Position numbers and translations under genes: made by a program. The notes beneath the pieces were generated by a model. That model saw only the letters and a list, made by a program, of their open reading frames with translations, made no database searches and had not been told where the DNA came from. This document shows positions 39,293 to 48,120 of a DNA stretch of 64,000 nucleotides, piece by piece. How positions within the stretch are numbered: position 1 is the stretch's first letter; each line of letters starts with the position of its first letter. Origin of the DNA: an uncultured Eubacteriales bacterium (GTDB taxonomy: Bacteria; Bacillota; Clostridia; Christensenellales; Aristaeellaceae); assembly GCA_902774025.1 (NCBI GenBank), contig CACYGY010000009.1:1-64000 (forward strand), given 5' to 3'.

Positions 39293-41025
39293 CGCACAAA
39301 GGGCCACCCTGAACTGGGTGGCCCTGTTCTGATTTGTCTGCTTTTTATAAAACCCTTATTCCATAAGGCATCTTTCAGCGTTGCTTTAAGCACTGTATGG
39401 GGCACCGTGCCGATGCGCTGCGCCACCAGGATGACGGTGGTATCCCGGAGCTCATCCTTCAGGGCCTGGCGCACAAGCATGTCCGTCCGGTAATCCAGGG
39501 CGGAAAAGGAATCATCAAAGAGGACCACCGGCGTTTTCCGGAAAACGGCTCTGGCAATGGACAGACGCTGTTTCTGGCCGCCGGAGAAATTACTGCCGCC
39601 CTGGGCTACGGGGGAGTGCAGGCCTTCCGGAAGATCCATGACAAAATCCGCCTGAGCGATGCGGAGAGCCCGGAGAAGAGACGGATCGTCATCCGCCACG
39701 GGCTCCTTTGTGCCATAGGTGACGTTGGATTTGACATCCCCCCGGAACAGCAGCGCCTTCTGTGGCGCCAGACTGAACATCCGTGTCAGGTCTTCCTGGG
39801 CATAGGACTGAATCTCCCGGCCATTGAGAAGGATCTGCCCGGAGGTGACGTCATACAGACGCGGAATAAGATTGATGAGGGTGGTTTTCCCGCTTCCGAT
39901 GCCCCCGATGATGGCGAAGGTCTTCCCGGCCTGAATGGTGAAGGACAGATCCCGGAGGCAGGCGTCGTCCGCATCCTGATAGGCAAAGGACACATTTCTG
40001 AATTCGATGGTCACTTTCCCGGGCACACCGGAGGAGGCACCGGGGAAGGTGATGGAGGGGGAGGTGTTCAGCACCTCCATGATCCGGCTGCCGCTGACCA
40101 TGACCCGGGGGAAAATGATGAAAATGGCCACCAGCATGATGAAGGCCATCACCACCTGGATGGCATACTGTGTAAAGGCTGCCATGCTTCCGATAAGCCC
40201 GGCTCTGGCCAGAAGGGGCGTCTGATTGAGAAGGTATGCCCCGATCCAGTAGATGGCCAGGGTCAGGCCGCTCATCACCAGGGTCAGAAGCGGCATCAGC
40301 AGGCCTGTGGTTCTGGCTGTAAACAGATGGTTCCGGGTGATCCGGGTGTTGACATCTTCGAACTGAACGCTCCGGTACCGGTCTGCGTTGAAGGCGCGGA
40401 TGACCCGCACGCCGGAAAGGTTTTCCTCCGTAACGGCGTTCAGGTTGTCTGTCAGTTTCTGGATAGCCTTGAAACGGGGATAGCAGAGGATGATGATCAC
40501 ACCCACACAGACCACGATGATGCCCACGGCAACCATAGTGGCCTGCGTCCACTCCGTGGAAGCGGAGGAAATCTTCATAATGGCCCAGATGGCGGTCATG
40601 GGCGCCTTGATGAGCAGCTGAAGGCCGGCGGCGACAAACATCTGCATCTGCATGACATCGTTGGTGGTGCGCGTAATGAGACTGGCGACGGAGAAGGAAT
40701 GAATGTCTCCGTCGGTGAAATCCGTGATCCGGTCAAAAAGCTGTTCCCGAAGAGTCATGGAAAAGCGGGCGGCGATCCGGGCTGTGAAGAATCCGCAGGC
40801 TATGGAGGCGGCCATGGAACCCATGGCGCACAGAAGCATCATGCCTCCGTTGCGCAGTACATCCTCCATGCGGGGTGCGCCGGATGAGACGGAAGCAGTA
40901 AGGTTTTGCGTGTAATCGGGAACGGTGAGGTCGAGAAAGACCTGAAGGGCGATCAGACCGAAGCACACAAGAATGCCAAGACGGTCTCTTCGCCGCAGGA
41001 ACCGGATGAGACGGAACATAGGCAT
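39142..41025 (-). CDS. ABC exporter (heterodimer subunit type) with replaced C-terminus
   Basis: Residues 1-~540 form a normal half-exporter. There are six transmembrane helices (about 15-300), Walker A GGIGSGKTTLIN, signature FSGGQKQRLS, and Walker B ending LFDDSFSALD, in which Asp replaces the catalytic Glu. That last feature is typical of the degenerate site in heterodimeric exporters. The H-loop region reads VILVAQRIGTV. After about 39403 the usual C-terminus is missing and is replaced by unrelated sequence that runs antisense through the secreted paralogue B terminator and coding region. The protein is therefore probably truncated or non-functional. No partner subunit is present in the window. 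Confidence 0.75.
   Translation of the reverse strand: MPMFRLIRFLRRRDRLGILVCFGLIALQVFLDLTVPDYTQNLTASVSSGAPRMEDVLRNGGMMLLCAMGSMAASIACGFFTARIAARFSMTLREQLFDRITDFTDGDIHSFSVASLITRTTNDVMQMQMFVAAGLQLLIKAPMTAIWAIMKISSASTEWTQATMVAVGIIVVCVGVIIILCYPRFKAIQKLTDNLNAVTEENLSGVRVIRAFNADRYRSVQFEDVNTRITRNHLFTARTTGLLMPLLTLVMSGLTLAIYWIGAYLLNQTPLLARAGLIGSMAAFTQYAIQVVMAFIMLVAIFIIFPRVMVSGSRIMEVLNTSPSITFPGASSGVPGKVTIEFRNVSFAYQDADDACLRDLSFTIQAGKTFAIIGGIGSGKTTLINLIPRLYDVTSGQILLNGREIQSYAQEDLTRMFSLAPQKALLFRGDVKSNVTYGTKEPVADDDPSLLRALRIAQADFVMDLPEGLHSPVAQGGSNFSGGQKQRLSIARAVFRKTPVVLFDDSFSALDYRTDMLVRQALKDELRDTTVILVAQRIGTVPHTVLKATLKDALWNKGFIKSRQIRTGPPSSGWPFVRHSPLVSSASDVSIFLMAFRTSFCIAKPSCVAYLMFMALNFSDSYRFKET
39300..39325 (+). 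terminator. Hairpin after the secreted paralogues
   Basis: AGGGCCACCC pairs perfectly with GGGTGGCCCT around TGAACT. The downstream sequence is only moderately T-rich (GTTCTGATTTGTCTGCTTTTT). Confidence 0.65.
39354..39403. other. Candidate prophage/host junction (attR-like region)
   Basis: Homology of the ABC exporter ends at 39403, immediately beside the prophage-side sequence. CCTTAT-TCC-ATAAGG at 39354-39368 is a short perfect inverted repeat that could be a recombinase core. The matching left junction is outside the window, so this is inferred. Confidence 0.4.
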
Positions 41026-41109
41026 GCCTCCTCATGAGAATAAGGAAAAGGAATTCCGCCCTCACCTGTTTCCGGGAAGGGGGCGGGATGCTCATGGGCG
41101 AATGGAAAA

Positions 41110-41137
41110 ATTATAGCCGTGAGCATGCGGGTGTCAA
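41110..41137 (-). promoter_or_regulatory. Promoter of the ABC exporter
   Basis: On the minus strand TTGACA (41132-41137) and TATAAT (41110-41115), both perfect, are separated by 16 bases. The gene starts about 85 bases downstream behind GAGGAGG. Confidence 0.8.
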
Positions 41138-41189
41138 GAATACCCTCGGGCTCCCCTGGGACCTGATCCACCGGAGAAGTTATAAAATA

Positions 41190-41292
41190 GGAAAGAACAA
41201 CCTTCGGGCTCCGGCAGGAATCCGGAAGGCGGGGTCGAAAAGAATCAGGGGGAGTATCTGAAAGAGAAGGAACGCCGTATATGGCGTTTTTC
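41190..41292 (+). promoter_or_regulatory. Possible attenuating leader of the metallopeptidase gene
   Basis: Two hairpins lie upstream of the ATG at 41322: CCTTCGG with CCGGAAGG around 41203-41230, and a terminator-like AACGCC/GGCGTT followed by TTTT at 41271-41292. A terminator in a 5' leader suggests attenuation or a small RNA. No known riboswitch class was recognised. Confidence 0.4.
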
Positions 41293-41321
41293 TGTTGGCC
41301 CGGAAAGGACGGGAGATCAGT

Positions 41322-41861
41322 ATGGGAAGGTACAGGATGGTGCGGATGGACGGGGAATCCTTCCGCTGCCTCTGGCTGGAAAACATCGGGGCTGTCAGCC
41401 TGGTTACGGGAAGGAACGGAAAAAAGATTCTCCGCCTTCCCGAGGGTGCGCCGGAGGACAGCGCGGAAATGTTTCTGGAAGGATGGAAGCAGGGAAGACA
41501 CTGCCGGGAGTGGGAGACAGGAGATGAATTACGGTGGCAGGGGATGATCCGGGAGGCCTTCCTGGAAGCCGGGGAGGAGCCGGTTCAGGTGACCATGGAC
41601 GCAGGGCCGGGTGTCTGGGGCAGCTGTGAAGCCCGCAGACAGGGCATTCATCTGAATGCCGGCCTGTCCGGTTTTCCCCTTGCCTCAGGCCGAAGTGTCC
41701 TGATGCATGAAATCTGCCATCTGCGGGACTGGGAACACACAGCGTCATTCTGGCAGCATCTGACTTCTCTCATGCCGGAATGGCCTTACTGGGACGGCAT
41801 GCTGAGAGGAATGGCGGCGGTGAAAAGAAGGAATCAGAACAGGAGCGGGATGCGGGGATGA
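41322..41861 (+). CDS. YgjP-like zinc metallopeptidase
   Basis: The 179-residue product has the zinc motif HEICHLRDWEHTASFW near its C-terminus (about 127-142). There HExxH, followed by H after the Trp-Glu pair, fits the YgjP/M48-like group with the usual W-H-x3-FW ending. The N-terminal domain is beta-rich (RYRMVRMDGESFRCLWLENI). The substrate is unknown. The ATG follows GGGAGATCAGT. The stop overlaps the start of the next gene (ATGA), so the two are coupled. Confidence 0.75.
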   Translation: MGRYRMVRMDGESFRCLWLENIGAVSLVTGRNGKKILRLPEGAPEDSAEMFLEGWKQGRHCREWETGDELRWQGMIREAFLEAGEEPVQVTMDAGPGVWGSCEARRQGIHLNAGLSGFPLASGRSVLMHEICHLRDWEHTASFWQHLTSLMPEWPYWDGMLRGMAAVKRRNQNRSGMRG

Positions 41862-42724
41862 AGAAACTGACCGTGAAAATTACACCTGAAATGTGGAGAG
41901 CCTACGCGCAGATCCTTGCCGGCTGTGTCCTTGGCGGCGTGGCCTATCCGCTGTTCATGACACCCAGTGCCATTGCTCCCGGAGGTGTGACCGGGGTGGC
42001 AACGATTCTCAACCATGTATTCGGCATGCCCGTGGGCGTGACAAGCCTGGTGCTGAATGTCCCGATTTTTGCCCTTGCCTACCGGAACATGGGACGGGTC
42101 TTTGCCTTCCGGAGCGTACTGGCCATGGCTCTGTTTTCTCTGTGCATTGATATTCTGCCCCTTCAGCCCATGACAGATGATCCGCTTCTGGCCACTCTTT
42201 TCGGAGGCGTGCTGCTGGGCATCGGACTGGGGCTGATCATGCGGGGAGGCGCTACCACGGGAGGAACGGACATGCTGGCCAACATCATCCACAGAAAGGC
42301 TTCCTTCATGCAGGTGGGCACCATTCTGTTTGCTCTGGATTTTGTGGTGATCCTGGGAGCCGGGGTTCTGATTGGTGCCAATGAGGCGCTCTACGCTCTG
42401 ATCAACATCTTTGTGTCCTCCAAGGTGATTGATGCGGTTCTCATGGGGTTCACGGCAAACAAGGCCTGTTATGTCATTACGGAGAAATGGGAGAGGGTGA
42501 CGGAGCGGATTCTGAGTGAACTGAAACGGGGCGCGACCCATCTGCAGGCCTGCGGCGCCTACAGCCGGCGGGACCGGCCGGTGATCATGTGCGTGATCGA
42601 CAGAACCCAGCTGGGCAAACTGAAAACAATTGTGCGGGAAGAGGACGCCTCAGCCTTTCTGATTGTGACGGAGGCCTTTGAAGCCATGGGTGAGGGTTTT
42701 GCGGATCTGAACAGAGATCACTGA
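41858..42724 (+). CDS. YitT-family membrane protein (DUF2179)
   Basis: The 288-residue protein has about five transmembrane helices, starting with AQILAGCVLGGVAYPLFMTP. It carries the family hallmarks APGGVTGVATIL and RGGATTGGTDMLANII. The C-terminal soluble DUF2179 domain (about 205-288) contains VIMCVIDRTQLGKLKTIV and is thought to bind a small ligand. The transported or sensed substrate is unknown. It is coupled to the upstream metallopeptidase gene. Confidence 0.85.
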   Translation: MKKLTVKITPEMWRAYAQILAGCVLGGVAYPLFMTPSAIAPGGVTGVATILNHVFGMPVGVTSLVLNVPIFALAYRNMGRVFAFRSVLAMALFSLCIDILPLQPMTDDPLLATLFGGVLLGIGLGLIMRGGATTGGTDMLANIIHRKASFMQVGTILFALDFVVILGAGVLIGANEALYALINIFVSSKVIDAVLMGFTANKACYVITEKWERVTERILSELKRGATHLQACGAYSRRDRPVIMCVIDRTQLGKLKTIVREEDASAFLIVTEAFEAMGEGFADLNRDH

Positions 42725-42842
42725 AAACGGAGCATGCGGGACGGCAGACGGAAAAACCGATCCGGGACGATGCCTGGAAATGAACAAAATGTTATGAAAA
42801 CATTTCAGGAACATAAAGTATTTGTGGTGTGGTCAGCAGCTC

Positions 42843-42871
42843 TTCCGTTTATCGGAAATTCCGGTTATAAT
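42843..42871 (+). promoter_or_regulatory. Putative promoter of the nucleoside transporter operon
   Basis: A perfect TATAAT (42866-42871) lies 47 bases before the ATG at 42919. The -35 position is poor. It is overlapped by TTCCG-N5-CGGAA (42843-42857) and GGAAATTCC, which may be a regulator site. An upstream ATGTT/AACAT repeat lies near 42790-42805. Confidence 0.5.
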
Positions 42872-42918
42872 ATCGACATCATCGGCGAAGGCCGGAAATT
42901 GAAAGGGGATCAGCCAGA

Positions 42919-44022
42919 ATGAAAAAGGTACTTGCATGGTTGCTGGCGTCGGTTATGTTGCTGGGCGTGTGTGCCGTCTCTTTTGCCGACACATTTGATT
43001 ACGACGCCATCAGTGACGAAAGTGAATCAGCGAACGGGAAATATCCCATTGCTTTCGTCACGGACGTAGGTCAGCTCAAGGACAAGTCCTTCAATGAAGG
43101 CATCTACAACGGTGTCAAGCGCTATGCCGCCGAACACTCCATCCCTTACAAGTATTATATGCCCGCAAACGGCAACGAAGCCACGGACGATGACCGCTAT
43201 GATGCCATGAAGGCCGCTGTGGACAACGGGGCCGAAATCGTGGTGTGTGCCGGGTTCATGGCAGGCGCTGCCATTCAGAAGGCTTCCACCGAGTTTCCGG
43301 ATGTGAAGTGGGTCTATGTGGACGGTTCTGCCTTCGGCACGAACACCGTGGGTGTCATTTTCAAGGAAGAGCAGTGCGGTTACTTCGGAGGCTATGCCTG
43401 CGTGAAGGAAGGCTACACCAAGCTGGGCTTTGCCGGCGGCGGCGGCGGTGACAATCCTGCCTGCTGCAGATACGGCTATGGCTTTGTGCAGGGCGCTCAG
43501 GACGCAGCGGCTGAACTGGGTGTGCAGGTGGAAATGATGTATTCCTGGCTGTATGGCGCTTCCTTCAGCCCTTCTCCCGAACTGGAAGCCATGCTGAACA
43601 GCTGGTATGAGAACGGCACGGAAGTGATCTTCCCCTGCGGCGGCGGTATGTACATCAGCGCTTTCTCCGCTGCGGCGGCGAATGACGCCTGGGCCCTGGG
43701 TGTGGACAACGATTACGCCTCTGTGTCGGATGTGGTTCTGACCTCTCCCCTCAAGGGATGCGCGGCAGCCACCTATCAGACCCTGGAGAAGTATTTTGAC
43801 GGCAAGTGGGACGAGATCGGCGGAACTAGCCTGGTCTACGGAACCGCTGACGGCGCCATCGGTCTGCCCACGGCTGAGTCTTCCTGGCGTTTTGAGAAGT
43901 TCACTCTGGAAGAGTATGAGAAGCTGGTGAGCGACGTGGTTTCCGGCGTGCTGACCATTGATGACGACTACAGCAATCTGAAGCTTGAATATCCCAACGT
44001 GAAGATCACCATGGTTGAATGA
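42919..44022 (+). CDS. BMP-family substrate-binding protein of a nucleoside ABC transporter
   Basis: The 367-residue product has a signal peptide (MKKVLAWLLASVMLLGVCAV). A perfect lipobox is not present, although Cys18 lies in LLGVC, so it may be a lipoprotein or a cleaved secreted protein. The BMP fold is clear from VTDVGQLKDKSFNEGIYNG and the ligand region near FAGGGGGDNPACCRYGYGF. BMP proteins bind purine nucleosides in characterised cases. It is followed by ATPase and two permease genes, and the pur genes lie downstream, so a purine nucleoside is likely. Confidence 0.85.
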   Translation: MKKVLAWLLASVMLLGVCAVSFADTFDYDAISDESESANGKYPIAFVTDVGQLKDKSFNEGIYNGVKRYAAEHSIPYKYYMPANGNEATDDDRYDAMKAAVDNGAEIVVCAGFMAGAAIQKASTEFPDVKWVYVDGSAFGTNTVGVIFKEEQCGYFGGYACVKEGYTKLGFAGGGGGDNPACCRYGYGFVQGAQDAAAELGVQVEMMYSWLYGASFSPSPELEAMLNSWYENGTEVIFPCGGGMYISAFSAAAANDAWALGVDNDYASVSDVVLTSPLKGCAAATYQTLEKYFDGKWDEIGGTSLVYGTADGAIGLPTAESSWRFEKFTLEEYEKLVSDVVSGVLTIDDDYSNLKLEYPNVKITMVE

Positions 44023-44040
44023 TTTCCGGTCATGTTTGAA

Positions 44041-44080
44041 ATGGAAGGGCGGCTGCCCTTCCATTTTCTGTTTTTCTCCG
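44041..44080 (+). terminator. Terminator/attenuator between binding protein and ATPase genes
   Basis: ATGGAAGGGC pairs perfectly with GCCCTTCCAT around GGCT and is followed by TTTTCTGTTTTT. Partial readthrough would give excess binding protein over transporter. TATACT near 44092 could be a secondary -10. Confidence 0.8.
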
Positions 44081-44125
44081 TTATACTTGTACCAGAAGAC
44101 AGAGTAATCAAGGAGGTCATCAGGT

Positions 44126-45688
44126 ATGGACGATCCTTCGCAGGGAAATTCGGATTATGTCATTGAAATGAACCATATCAGAAAAGAGTTCGCGGGCATC
44201 GTGGCAAATGACGATATCACGCTGCAGCTCCGCAGGGGTGAGATTCATGCTCTTCTGGGGGAAAACGGCGCGGGTAAGTCGACGCTGATGAGCGTTCTCT
44301 TTGGCCTGTACAAACCCGACGGGGGTGAGATCCGCAAGAACGGACAGGTTGTGAAAATCAACAGCCCCAACGATGCCACGGCTCTGCATATCGGCATGGT
44401 GCATCAGCATTTCAAGCTCATTGAGGTTTTCACGGTTCTGGATAACATTATCCTGGGGGCTGAGGACACCAAATTCGGGTTCCTCTCCAGGAAGGAAGCC
44501 CGTGCCAGGATTACGGAGCTGAGTGAAAAGTACGGTCTGAGAGTGGATCTGGACGCGAAGATTGAGGATACTACGGTGGGCATGCAGCAGAGGGTGGAAA
44601 TCCTGAAAATGCTGTACAGGGACAATGAGATTCTCATATTCGATGAACCCACTGCGGTACTGACGCCGTCTGAGATTGATGAGCTGATGAAGATCATGAA
44701 GAACCTGGCAGCCGAAGGCAAGAGTCTTCTGTTCATCAGCCACAAGCTGAACGAGATCATGGAAGTCTCCGACCGTGTAACGGTTCTTCGAAAAGGGAAG
44801 TATGTGGGGACAGTGAACACAAAGGACACCAACAAGCAGGAACTGTCCAACATGATGGTGGGCCGGCCTGTTCAGCTGGTGGTGGAAAAGGGAGAAGCGG
44901 TACCGGGGGATGTCATTCTGGATGTCAGTCATTTCAGCGTGCCCAGCAGGATCCATTCCCGCAATGCGGTCAGCGATGTATCCTTCCAGGTTCGGGAAGG
45001 GGAGATTCTCTGCATCGCGGGGATCGACGGAAACGGACAGACGGATCTGGTGTACGGCCTGACGGGGATTGAGAAAAGCAATGGCGGAACCGTTTCTCTC
45101 TGCGGCCGGGATATCACCCGTCTTTCCGTGAAAAAACGCGGGGAAGACATGAGTCATATCCCGGAGGACCGTCACAAGCACGGACTGATTCTTGACTTCA
45201 CCCTGGAGCAGAACATGGTCCTGCAGCGCTTCCTGGAGGCCGAATTCCAGAACAGACAGTTCATCCGTTTCAACGCGGTCAGGGAGTATACGCAGGAACT
45301 GATTGAACGCTTTGACGTCCGTTCGGCCCTCGGCCCCCTCACCCGGGCGCGTTCCATGTCCGGCGGCAACCAGCAGAAAGCTGTGATCGCCCGGGAACTG
45401 GACAGGAATAAAAAACTCATCGTGGCCGTGCAGCCAACCCGGGGTCTGGATGTGGGTGCCATTGAGTTTGTGCACAGTGAGCTTGTGAAGGAGAGAGACG
45501 CCGGAAAGGCGATCCTGCTGGTGAGTCTGGAACTGGATGAGGTGATGAGCCTGTCCGACCGGATTCTTGTGATGTATGAGGGCGAGATTGTGGGTGAATT
45601 TGATCCGAAGAAAGTCACTGTACAGGAACTGGGCTTGTATATGACAGGTGCCAGACGGCAGGATGGGAAAGGAGGGGCGACGGCATAA
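44126..45688 (+). CDS. ABC transporter ATP-binding protein, nucleoside (NupA/BmpA-like) type
   Basis: This 520-residue protein has two fused ATPase domains. The first has Walker A GENGAGKST (about 47-55), signature VGMQQR and Walker B ILIFDEPTA. The second has a degenerate Walker A GIDGNGQTD, signature SMSGGNQQK and a changed Walker B LIVAVQPTRGLD. This tandem arrangement is standard in the sugar/nucleoside uptake class. The start follows AAGGAGGTCATCAGGT, and the stop overlaps the next ATG (TAATG). Confidence 0.9.
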   Translation: MDDPSQGNSDYVIEMNHIRKEFAGIVANDDITLQLRRGEIHALLGENGAGKSTLMSVLFGLYKPDGGEIRKNGQVVKINSPNDATALHIGMVHQHFKLIEVFTVLDNIILGAEDTKFGFLSRKEARARITELSEKYGLRVDLDAKIEDTTVGMQQRVEILKMLYRDNEILIFDEPTAVLTPSEIDELMKIMKNLAAEGKSLLFISHKLNEIMEVSDRVTVLRKGKYVGTVNTKDTNKQELSNMMVGRPVQLVVEKGEAVPGDVILDVSHFSVPSRIHSRNAVSDVSFQVREGEILCIAGIDGNGQTDLVYGLTGIEKSNGGTVSLCGRDITRLSVKKRGEDMSHIPEDRHKHGLILDFTLEQNMVLQRFLEAEFQNRQFIRFNAVREYTQELIERFDVRSALGPLTRARSMSGGNQQKAVIARELDRNKKLIVAVQPTRGLDVGAIEFVHSELVKERDAGKAILLVSLELDEVMSLSDRILVMYEGEIVGEFDPKKVTVQELGLYMTGARRQDGKGGATA

Positions 45689-46959
45689 TGAAGGAATCAT
45701 TTTTTCAGCGCAAGGGCGTCAAAACCTTCCTGGCTTCCCTGATTTCCATCATGATCGGCATGGTGGCCGGGATTATCGTGATTATTGTCGTTGGCCTGAC
45801 AAACAGCACCATTGCTGATTCAACCATATGGGATGGCATACGCCTGGTCGTAATGGGCGTGTTCAGCAAGGGAAGGGACGCTGTCGGAAACCTGACCTTT
45901 GGTTTTAATCCGGCCTTTTTCGGAAACATGCTTTTCCGGGCCATGCCCCTGATCCTCACGGGTCTTTCCGTCGCTGTTGCCTACAAGACGGGCCTGTTCA
46001 ACATCGGTGCTCCCGGACAGTACCTCGCGGGGATCTGTGCGACCCTTTTCGTAGCCCTGAGCATTCCCACCTCCTCGGTCGCCCCCTGGATTGTCTGGAC
46101 ACTTGCCTTCCTTGCGGGCATGCTGGCAGGAGCGCTGTGGGGATGTATTCCCGGTCTTCTGAAATCACTTCTGAACATTAATGAAGTGATTGCGTGCATC
46201 ATGACCAACTGGCTGGCCGCGTGTCTTGTCACCTGGGCATTTGATGTCAGCAGTCTGAAGAACGTGATTGAGGGTACCAAGACTGGGTATATTTATAAAA
46301 CAGCCATGATCATCAACGATTATGAGCTGGGCGGTGTTGTGGGCGTGGCCGGACCGGAACTGCCGGAGGGAGCAACCCTGCTGGCTACCCGGGGGAACGT
46401 TGCCACGGCCAAGATGGGACTGGACAGACTCTTCGCCGGCAGTCAGGTGAATGGCGGCATTCTGATTGCCATCGTGTTTGCCATTCTCCTTTACGTCATT
46501 ATGGAGAAGACAACTCTTGGCTATCAGCTGAAGGCCTGCGGCTCCAACCGGCATGCGGCCAAGTATGCGGGGATCCATGACAAGCGGAACATTGTCCTTT
46601 CCATGGGGATTGCCGGTGCCATGGCCGGCGCAGCCGGATCTCTGTACGGGCTGAGCGGCAATACGGAGTTTTTCTGGGCAACCTATCAGAGCCTGCCGGC
46701 GGTGGGATTCACAGGCATTGCCGTATCGCTCCTGGCGGTGAATAATCCCATCGGTGTCATTTTCTCCGGGGTTTTCATGTCCTTTCTGAATGTAAACGGC
46801 CTGCAGCTGACCAATCAGACGGCCTACAACGAGAACATCACGGATGTTATTATTTCAGTCATTGTGTACCTCAGCGCCTTCAGCATGCTGATCCGGTCAC
46901 TGATGGAAAAGAAAAAGGAGAAACCGAAAACTGCTTCTTCCGGGGAGGTGAAGGCATAA
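45688..46959 (+). CDS. ABC transporter permease, nucleoside type (first)
   Basis: The 423-residue protein has about ten transmembrane helices, including the N-terminal LISIMIGMVAGIIVIIVVGL. The family motif is seen around YQLKACGSNRHAAKYAGIHD and IAGAMAGAAGSLYGLSG, typical of BPD_transp_2 permeases. It pairs with the second permease to form the membrane channel. Overlap with its neighbours (TAATG at both ends) suggests translational coupling. Confidence 0.88.
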   Translation: MKESFFQRKGVKTFLASLISIMIGMVAGIIVIIVVGLTNSTIADSTIWDGIRLVVMGVFSKGRDAVGNLTFGFNPAFFGNMLFRAMPLILTGLSVAVAYKTGLFNIGAPGQYLAGICATLFVALSIPTSSVAPWIVWTLAFLAGMLAGALWGCIPGLLKSLLNINEVIACIMTNWLAACLVTWAFDVSSLKNVIEGTKTGYIYKTAMIINDYELGGVVGVAGPELPEGATLLATRGNVATAKMGLDRLFAGSQVNGGILIAIVFAILLYVIMEKTTLGYQLKACGSNRHAAKYAGIHDKRNIVLSMGIAGAMAGAAGSLYGLSGNTEFFWATYQSLPAVGFTGIAVSLLAVNNPIGVIFSGVFMSFLNVNGLQLTNQTAYNENITDVIISVIVYLSAFSMLIRSLMEKKKEKPKTASSGEVKA

Positions 46960-47990
46960 TGGCATTCCTGATTCGTCAGACTCTGCTCTACGCGGTTCCC
47001 CTGATGATCGTGGCGCTGGCGGGTGTTTTTGCGGAGCGCAGCGGCGTGATCAACCTGGCACTGGAAGGCATGATGATCTTTGGCGCCTACATCGGCGTGG
47101 TCTGCATGAATGTCATGGTGAGTCTGGGGTGGTTTGACGCGGTCAAAGCCTCCGGAAACATGTGGAGCATGCAGTGGTATGTACTGGCGGCCATGGCGGT
47201 TTCCGCAATGGCCGGGTGTCTGTTTTCCATGCTGCTGGCTTTCGCGGCCATCAGCCTGAAAGCGGATCAGACCATAGGCGGAACGGCACTGAACATGATG
47301 GCACCCGCTCTCGTGCTGTTCCTGGTCAGAGTTACGGCCAAGCAGAATATTCTGCAGCTTTCCTCCGGGGACTCCGCCACATGGTTCATGGTCAAGAAGG
47401 CCATGTGGGGCTTTGAGAAGAGCTATAAACTGAGTGTCATGGGAGAGGCATTCCTGAACAAGGTCTACCTTACCACATATTTCTGCATTCTGCTGTTCGT
47501 CGTCATGGCGGTGATTCTCTACAAGACCCGGTTCGGGCTGCGGCTGAGAAGCTGCGGTGAAAACCCGCAGGCTTCAGCGTCTCTTGGCATTGATGTCATC
47601 CGGATGCGATACATCGGCGTCATGATCTCGGGCGCGCTGGCGGGCCTGGGCGGGTGTGTGTTTGCCATCTCCACCGCCAACTGCTCCGCGAACGGTGAAG
47701 TTTCAGGCTTCGGTTTCCTGGCCCTGGCAGTTATGATCTTCGGCAACTGGAAGCCCCTTCCCATCGCCCTGGGTGCCATCCTCTTCGGCCTGTTCAAATG
47801 CATTGCGGCCTCTTATTCCACTCTTGACGTCAATGGAGACGGGTATTTCGCCCTGGCCAACCTGGGCCTCAACGCGAATTTCTACAGGATGCTGCCCTAC
47901 CTCATCACCCTGATCGTCCTTGCCTTCACATCCAGGAGCTCCAGAGCACCCAAGGCGGAAGGCATTCCCTATGATCCATCCATGCGATAG
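46959..47990 (+). CDS. ABC transporter permease, nucleoside type (second)
   Basis: The 343-residue protein has about eight to ten transmembrane helices. It carries AERSGVINLALEGMMIFGAY near the N-terminus, the well-known start of this permease family, and LRLRSCGENPQASASLGIDV in the conserved coupling region. It ends the operon, 20 bases before a terminator. Confidence 0.9.
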   Translation: MAFLIRQTLLYAVPLMIVALAGVFAERSGVINLALEGMMIFGAYIGVVCMNVMVSLGWFDAVKASGNMWSMQWYVLAAMAVSAMAGCLFSMLLAFAAISLKADQTIGGTALNMMAPALVLFLVRVTAKQNILQLSSGDSATWFMVKKAMWGFEKSYKLSVMGEAFLNKVYLTTYFCILLFVVMAVILYKTRFGLRLRSCGENPQASASLGIDVIRMRYIGVMISGALAGLGGCVFAISTANCSANGEVSGFGFLALAVMIFGNWKPLPIALGAILFGLFKCIAASYSTLDVNGDGYFALANLGLNANFYRMLPYLITLIVLAFTSRSSRAPKAEGIPYDPSMR

Positions 47991-48011
47991 GCGTTCCCAT
48001 GCTTTCGCAGA

Positions 48012-48041
48012 AAGGAAATCCCTGAGCGGATTTCCTTTTTT
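48012..48041 (+). terminator. Terminator of the nucleoside transporter operon
   Basis: AAAGGAAATCC pairs with GGATTTCCTTT around CTGAGC and is followed by a T-run. It separates the transporter operon from the pur operon. Confidence 0.88.
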
Positions 48042-48120
48042 CAGGCTTTTCAGGGCCGGACCGTGTCATGGACGTTTCCGCTGAAAGCAAACATTCAGCT
48101 CATGAGACTTTTCAAACCCC

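Larger units (their letters stand above)
41026..41321. other. Divergent intergenic region
   Basis: These 296 bases hold a minus-strand promoter for the ABC exporter, a possible plus-strand -10 (TATAAA at 41181-41186) and a leader with two hairpins before the metallopeptidase gene. The 75-codon plus frame here has no convincing start or homology. Confidence 0.5.

Noticed and set aside
39397-40887. Plus-strand frame of 496 codons opposite the ABC exporter
   Set aside because: The minus strand has clear Walker, signature and membrane motifs, while the plus frame is low-complexity Asp/His/Gly-rich.
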